From: Vibrio coralliirubri
GTDB taxonomy: Bacteria; Pseudomonadota; Gammaproteobacteria; Enterobacterales; Vibrionaceae
NCBI RefSeq assembly: GCF_024347375.1
Contig: NZ_AP025470.1
Coordinates: forward strand, 3,162,001 to 3,226,000
Reading direction: 5' to 3'
DNA length: 64,000 nucleotides
Below, in pieces: positions 59,542 through 64,000 of the stretch (the stretch's first letter is position 1; every line of letters starts with the position of its first letter). A program made the position numbers and the translations under genes. The notes beneath the pieces are model-generated. The model searched no databases, was not told the origin of the DNA, and saw only the letters and a list, made by a program, of their open reading frames with translations.

Positions 59542-60546
59542 CTAGCCTTTCCACTCGTAAAGAGCTGGGATTTCTATCTTCTGCTGATTGAACTCTATGA
59601 TCACCGATTGTGGCTTAATCTCCAGTAATTGAATGTCTTGTCCAATCCAATCTCCTTGCGCCACTTCTTGACCGTTCACTTTTACCCAACGCTTAGTTTC
59701 GCTACTCGAGTACATATGAGTTTGTAGGTCTAACTTAGGAAGGACTCCTGATAAGCTATTGGTGTGCGTTTCCAACTCAATAACCTGAGAGCCTCTTTGC
59801 CCTGCGGGTCTAGAGTCCATCGGCTCAGGAGCGCTTTGTTGCTCACCCATAATGGATTCAAGCTTCAATGCCAAATCAGGTGGCAACTCACTGAGGTCTA
59901 GCCCTTGCAGCAGATCACTGTCAAATTGTAAGTCACTATTTGCTTGCTGATCAGTGCTTGATTGCCGATCAGTCGTTTCATCACTCGCGCCTGGCTGAAC
60001 GGTTGGTTGAACAGGTGACGATTCAGAACTGGTTGTCATTTGAGTGTTGTTATCAGCATTAGCTAAGATCACAGCTGAGCCACCAGCAGTGTTTGCACTA
60101 TTAGTACCAGAATCAATCTGTGCATACATCTCTTGCCTTGGCAGCGCTTTCAACGGTTGGCTCGCCGGTGCTGGACGAACAGCGAACAATGCATCTTCTT
60201 CCTCAGACACGGCATCCATGCTTGCTATATCAGCATCAGCAATTTCAGGCTCAATGTCTGATTCAGTTTTTAATTCTGGCAGAGCGACATTGGCAGCTTT
60301 GTTCACTGGTTCTTGTTGTGGGCTATACGATTGATAAGCCAGAACGCCACCCACCAACAAAGAAGGAACCAAGATTAAGAGCAATCCCATCGCTAACGAT
60401 GAACCTCGTTTGTTGCTCATCCCTTTTGCAGAATTAGGAACATGATGATTCTGGTAGCCTTTAAAGCTTGGTTTACTAAGAGAGTGCTGATTAATAGACG
60501 ACTGTTTTCCAGAGGAGTGTTTAAGTTCGTGCATAATACGTGACAT
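59542..60546 (-). CDS. exeB: General secretion pathway protein B (ExeB/GspB)
   Basis: GspB/ExeB is the inner-membrane partner of ExeA; in Aeromonas the pair helps assemble the type II secretin through peptidoglycan. The 334-residue product has a cytoplasmic N-terminus, one membrane segment (about 50-70, MGLLLILVPSLLVGGVLAYQ), a long low-complexity periplasmic linker rich in Ser, Gln, Pro, Asp and Glu (about 75-255), and a C-terminal T2SSB-type domain (about 268-334) ending EIPALYEWKG. Its ATG shares one base with the exeA stop (TAATG). Confidence 0.9.
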   Translation of the reverse strand: MSRIMHELKHSSGKQSSINQHSLSKPSFKGYQNHHVPNSAKGMSNKRGSSLAMGLLLILVPSLLVGGVLAYQSYSPQQEPVNKAANVALPELKTESDIEPEIADADIASMDAVSEEEDALFAVRPAPASQPLKALPRQEMYAQIDSGTNSANTAGGSAVILANADNNTQMTTSSESSPVQPTVQPGASDETTDRQSSTDQQANSDLQFDSDLLQGLDLSELPPDLALKLESIMGEQQSAPEPMDSRPAGQRGSQVIELETHTNSLSGVLPKLDLQTHMYSSSETKRWVKVNGQEVAQGDWIGQDIQLLEIKPQSVIIEFNQQKIEIPALYEWKG

Positions 60547-62216
60547 TAGCTTTCGTCCCCTTCTAGTGACATCAACTTAGGCGAATCGAGTTGAGCTAAT
60601 CTCTGCAATCTTGCCAAGGTGCGCTTACCTGCAATGCCATCAACAGACATACCCTGCCACGTTTGAAATGCTTCGATTTTCATTTTTAACTCATAATCAA
60701 ATACATCACTACCGGAAACAACCTCTCCCAATACTTCAGAAAGCAGTAGATCAAGCAAAGCAACCGCTTCACCTTGATAGCCCTCTTTCAGTGTCTCTCG
60801 TAACGGCTGCTTCCAAATAGCGACATAATCGCCTTGCCAGATTTGTTCTAAGGATTGCTTCGGCATCACCAACAGCTTTTCATTCACCAGTAACTCGACA
60901 GAATCCTCAGATACGCCATACAGCACAGCAAACACTGGTTTTTGGTCTACGTCGAGATTAAGTACCACAGGTACGCCTAGTTCTAACAATGTATCCAAAT
61001 TGGCCTGTTGCTGCTCGCAAACAAAAACACTTTGTGGCTCACTTAAGCACAATCCATCACGCAGTGAAGATTGATACCCCCACAGCGTATACAAGTCTTT
61101 GATAGCAAGAGAACGGTTGGTCCCCTGCATCAAATGTTGTTGAATGTGTTGTGGCAATTCAAACTTGGCAGGTTTTGGCTCGGCAACCAACTTAGGAACA
61201 TCTGCCACCAATGAACGCTGAGTATGTGCTAACACTTCAGTCTTCGCTTCATTTGAAGCATCCGTAGGCAACCAAGCATTGATATAGCTTGGAGCTAAGT
61301 TAAAGGTCGCTATTGCAAGACCAACGCTTAACGTCGCAATCCCTGCGTATTGGAATAACTTGGGCGCAGCACGAGAAGTTCGAGGTTTCTCGACGTGATA
61401 CACATCGGCCTGAAAGGACATAACCTGCTGACATGCTCGGTTAACCGTTTCATTGCTCGGTAGCTGCTCTCCATCATGAAAAGCCAACTGTAGTGCTTTG
61501 TCACACACCAAGTTAATGAGCCTTGGAATACCATGCGTATATTGAGCAATCAGCTTGATAGAGCGGTTCGAAAACAACATCTGCTCGCCACCCGCCGTCT
61601 CCAAACGAAACGCGATGTACTTGCCCGTTTCTTCGGTATTAAGAGGCAGTAAGTGATAACGACCAGTAATGCGCTGTGCTAGCTGACGTAGTTGCGTGGT
61701 TTGTAAGTGTTGTTGTAATTCAGGTTGGCCGACCAACAGTACTTTTAACAGCTTGCGACTGTCGGTTTCCAGGTTTGTTAGAAGACGTAACTGCTCCAAC
61801 ACATCAGCAGCGAGGTGTTGAGCTTCATCTATTACCAATAGGGTTTGAATGCCTTCGGCATGGCTATCAAGTAGAAAATAATGAATAGCCTGACTGAGCT
61901 GTTTCAACGATGCTTGTTCAGGGTACTCGACCTCAAACTCATCGCAGATAGCTTCAAGTAAATCCGTATTGGAAAACGTAGGGTTAAGTATAAGGCCAGC
62001 CTGAGTATGACTATCCAATGAAGACAACATCGCCTTAGCGACCGTTGTTTTCCCTGTACCAACCTCACCAGTAAGCATCGCAAAGCCCCCACCCTCGCCT
62101 AAACCGGCTTGTAGGTTCTGCATCGCTTCTTGATGGCGCTGACTCAAAAACAAGTAGCGAGAATTTGGTACAATCGAAAATGGCATCTCAACGAAGCCAA
62201 AATATTCCTTATACAT
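60546..62216 (-). CDS. exeA: General secretion pathway ATPase ExeA (GspA) with peptidoglycan-binding domain
   Basis: ExeA is an AAA ATPase with a periplasmic peptidoglycan-binding domain that, with ExeB, helps place the type II secretin. I start at ATG 62216 (MYKEYFGFVEMPFSIVPNSR), giving 556 residues; the frame continues upstream but the extension is unconserved. Walker A GEVGTGKT lies at 50-57, Walker B LLVIDEAQH at about 127-134, a membrane segment at about 285-305, and a PG_binding_1 domain near the C-terminus (FQTWQGMSVDGIAGKRTLAR). It is divergent from cca with 84 bases between the starts. Confidence 0.93.
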   Translation of the reverse strand: MYKEYFGFVEMPFSIVPNSRYLFLSQRHQEAMQNLQAGLGEGGGFAMLTGEVGTGKTTVAKAMLSSLDSHTQAGLILNPTFSNTDLLEAICDEFEVEYPEQASLKQLSQAIHYFLLDSHAEGIQTLLVIDEAQHLAADVLEQLRLLTNLETDSRKLLKVLLVGQPELQQHLQTTQLRQLAQRITGRYHLLPLNTEETGKYIAFRLETAGGEQMLFSNRSIKLIAQYTHGIPRLINLVCDKALQLAFHDGEQLPSNETVNRACQQVMSFQADVYHVEKPRTSRAAPKLFQYAGIATLSVGLAIATFNLAPSYINAWLPTDASNEAKTEVLAHTQRSLVADVPKLVAEPKPAKFELPQHIQQHLMQGTNRSLAIKDLYTLWGYQSSLRDGLCLSEPQSVFVCEQQQANLDTLLELGVPVVLNLDVDQKPVFAVLYGVSEDSVELLVNEKLLVMPKQSLEQIWQGDYVAIWKQPLRETLKEGYQGEAVALLDLLLSEVLGEVVSGSDVFDYELKMKIEAFQTWQGMSVDGIAGKRTLARLQRLAQLDSPKLMSLEGDES

Positions 62217-62300
62217 GTGCTGCCCTATAATTACGATTAATGGAAAGTACCATTGCTTGCAGTAAAGTCCAGCAGTGATAAAACATTTCGAGGTGATAAG

Positions 62301-63569
62301 TTGCAAATTTACGATAGCCTACCAAAAGACAACGGGCTACAACGCTATCTAGTCGGTGGAGCAGTGCGCGATAAGCTGCTCAATATTGATAGTTATGATA
62401 GAGACTGGGTCGTGGTAGGGAGTACCCCTCAAGAGATGGAAAACCTTGGCTTTACTGCTGTGGGAAAAGATTTCCCCGTATTCTTGCACCCAAAAACCAA
62501 AGAAGAGCACGCACTGGCTCGCACTGAGAGAAAATCAGGTTCAGGTTACACAGGCTTTGAGTGTTACTTCGCTCCAGACGTGAGTTTGGAAGAAGATCTG
62601 ATGCGTCGAGATCTTACCATCAACGCTATCGCTCAAGATGATAAAGGCCAACTTCACGATCCTTACCATGGTCAGAAAGATCTCTCGGATCGTGTTTTAA
62701 GACACGTTTCAGACGCTTTTGTTGAAGACCCTCTTCGTGTACTACGTGTGGCTCGCTTCGCCGCCAAGCTTCACCATCTTAACTTCACGGTTGCACCTGA
62801 AACCATGGATATGATGAGTGAGATCGTCCAATCTGGTGAGTTGGCACACCTCACTGCAGAGCGAGTTTGGCAAGAGTGGCATAAGTCTCTGAGTACACCG
62901 CACCCTGAAGTGTTCCTTTATGTATTGAAAGAGTGTGGTGCATTGGCAGTCGTATTACCTGAGATTGACGCTCTATTTGGCGTCCCTCAGCCTGAAAAAT
63001 GGCACCCTGAAATCGACACGGGCATTCACACTCTGATGGTTGCTCAGCAAGCCGCACTATTAAGCCCATCGCTACCGGTACGATTTGCCGCTCAAGTGCA
63101 TGACTTAGGTAAAGGCGTTACACCAGAAAGCGAATGGCCGAGCCACAAAATGCATTGCCACACAGGTTTGAAAATCATTAAGAAGCTGTGTGAACGAGTC
63201 AGAGTGCCTAATGAGTTCAGAGACCTTGCGTTGTTAGTATGCGAGCAACATTCTAACATCCACCGCGCAGGCGAGCTCAAACCAACCACCTTTCTCAAGG
63301 TTCTCAATAAGTTTGATGTTTGGCGTAAGCCAGATAGGCTCGACGATATACTGCTTTGCTGCCAAGCCGATCACGCAGGCCGAAAAGGATTAGAAGATCA
63401 GCCGTATCCTCAAAAAGCGCGTTTTGAAGTCGCTTACCAAGCGGCGCTTCAAGTTGAAGTCAAAGCGATCATTGCCGATGGTTTTAAAGGCAAAGATATT
63501 CGAGAAGAACAAGAGAAACGTAGAGCCGTCGCAATTGAAAGCGCCTTATCATTACTCCCTGCCAGTTAA
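62301..63569 (+). CDS. cca: tRNA CCA-adding enzyme (nucleotidyltransferase, HD domain)
   Basis: Cca adds and repairs the 3' CCA end of tRNAs; the E. coli-type enzyme also has a C-terminal HD phosphohydrolase. I start at TTG 62301, seven bases after GAGG; no in-frame ATG lies near, and a TTG at 62253 has no ribosome site. The 422-residue product has the class II nucleotidyltransferase motifs YLVGGAVRDKLL and YDRDWVVVG, the RRDLTINAIAQD motif, EDPLRVLRVARFAAK, and the HD motif VHDLGKGVTP. Compared with E. coli there are about 13 extra residues before YLVGG. Confidence 0.95.
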   Translation: MQIYDSLPKDNGLQRYLVGGAVRDKLLNIDSYDRDWVVVGSTPQEMENLGFTAVGKDFPVFLHPKTKEEHALARTERKSGSGYTGFECYFAPDVSLEEDLMRRDLTINAIAQDDKGQLHDPYHGQKDLSDRVLRHVSDAFVEDPLRVLRVARFAAKLHHLNFTVAPETMDMMSEIVQSGELAHLTAERVWQEWHKSLSTPHPEVFLYVLKECGALAVVLPEIDALFGVPQPEKWHPEIDTGIHTLMVAQQAALLSPSLPVRFAAQVHDLGKGVTPESEWPSHKMHCHTGLKIIKKLCERVRVPNEFRDLALLVCEQHSNIHRAGELKPTTFLKVLNKFDVWRKPDRLDDILLCCQADHAGRKGLEDQPYPQKARFEVAYQAALQVEVKAIIADGFKGKDIREEQEKRRAVAIESALSLLPAS

Positions 63570-63596
63570 TCGTCACCGTTCTAATTAAACCGCATT

Positions 63597-63626
63597 AAAA
63601 AGCCCGCTGTTAAGCGGGCCTTTTGT
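63597..63626. terminator. Bidirectional terminator between cca and uppP
   Basis: AAAAGCCCGC-tgttaa-GCGGGCCTTTT, between convergent genes. Confidence 0.9.
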
Positions 63627-63661
63627 TTCAATTTTTACAGCGAGACCGTTGTCCGCGTCTG

Positions 63662-64000
63662 TTACTGCATCATCAAGAAAGCAAACAGACCACAACCCAA
63701 GATCAGGCGATAGATAACGAACGGTGTCATACCCATACGAGAAATAAGCTTCAAGAAGAAGTGGATACAGATGTAAGCACTGATGAAAGACACCGCAACG
63801 CCCGTTAGCAAAGTGCCAACATGGATTGGATCACCGCTTGTCACCAACTTAAGACCTAAATAACCACCAGCCAGAGTGATGATTGGGATAGACATCAAGA
63901 AAGAGAATCGAGCCGCCGCTTCACGTGTGAAACCAAGGTAAAGCGCCGCGGTAATGGTTGCGCCAGAACGAGACGTGCCCGGAATGATCGCCATTGCTTG
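63662..64000 (-). CDS. uppP: Undecaprenyl-diphosphatase, C-terminal part (runs off window)
   Basis: UppP (BacA) dephosphorylates undecaprenyl pyrophosphate so the lipid carrier can be reused for peptidoglycan and other envelope polymers. Only the last 112 or so codons are in the window; the 5' end lies beyond 64000. The catalytic motif [20 protein letters not shown] and three to four membrane segments ending with [14 protein letters not shown] are visible. Position next to cca is as in E. coli. Confidence 0.95.
   Translation of the reverse strand, partial: QAMAIIPGTSRSGATITAALYLGFTREAAARFSFLMSIPIITLAGGYLGLKLVTSGDPIHVGTLLTGVAVSFISAYICIHFFLKLISRMGMTPFVIYRLILGCGLFAFLMMQ

Overview
The window is a gene-dense, collinear stretch of chromosome from a gammaproteobacterium, almost certainly a Vibrio. 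The evidence is the set of neighbourhoods: dapB-carAB, a dcw cluster with murC followed directly by ftsQ, sspAB-petCBA-rpsI-rplM-zapE-zapG-degQ-degS, parCE-yqiA-cpdA-nudF-tolC, and an exeA/exeB pair beside cca. Base composition looks even throughout. I saw no tRNA, rRNA, insertion sequence, integrase, prophage, CRISPR array or plasmid function. It reads as core genome, not as an island.

Layout. 1-3781: the 5' part of carB, carA and dapB (all minus). 3889-8626: mutT, secA, lpxC (minus). 8723-24337: the division and cell wall (dcw) cluster, read on the minus strand from rsmH, ftsL, ftsI, murE, murF, mraY, murD, ftsW, murG, murC, ftsQ, ftsA to ftsZ, with many short overlaps. 24566-25006: rnpB, the RNase P RNA, just upstream of the dcw cluster. 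25182-29527: rsmI (minus), then lpoA, yraN, diaA and dolP (plus). 29619-35959: sspB, sspA, petC, petB, petA, rpsI, rplM, zapE (minus). 36179-39339: zapG, degQ, degS (plus). 39442-46403: parC, parE, yqiA, cpdA, a DUF1249 gene and nudF (minus). 46631-47950: tolC (plus). 48042-53924: hldE, glnE and a chemoreceptor (minus). 54022-54771: a small K+ channel (plus). 54823-56340: ygiF (minus). 56548-59436: a DUF47 gene, pit and an SH3-domain gene (plus). 59542-62216: exeB and exeA (minus). 62301-63569: cca (plus). 63662-64000: the 3' part of uppP (minus, runs off the window).

How the genes fit together. Much of the window builds or guards the envelope. The dcw cluster makes lipid II and the divisome. 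LpxC starts lipid A synthesis, HldE makes the LPS heptose donor, and UppP recycles the undecaprenyl carrier. LpoA activates a peptidoglycan synthase. DolP, DegQ and DegS belong to outer-membrane quality control and the sigma-E response. SecA, ExeAB and TolC serve export. The rest is housekeeping: pyrimidine, arginine and lysine precursors, cytochrome bc1, ribosomal proteins L13 and S9, topoisomerase IV, phosphate uptake and RNA maturation.

I found no convincing new multi-gene system. The observations most worth following are non-coding: a 24-bp tandem repeat inside rnpB in which each copy can form a UUCG hairpin; a 101-bp imperfect palindrome in front of mutT; an ftsQ promoter with a perfect 10-bp hairpin where ddlB sits in E. 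coli; a terminator-like hairpin between the sspA promoter and sspA; a structured 390-base secA leader without a SecM-like gene; and a sigma-E-like promoter before degQ.
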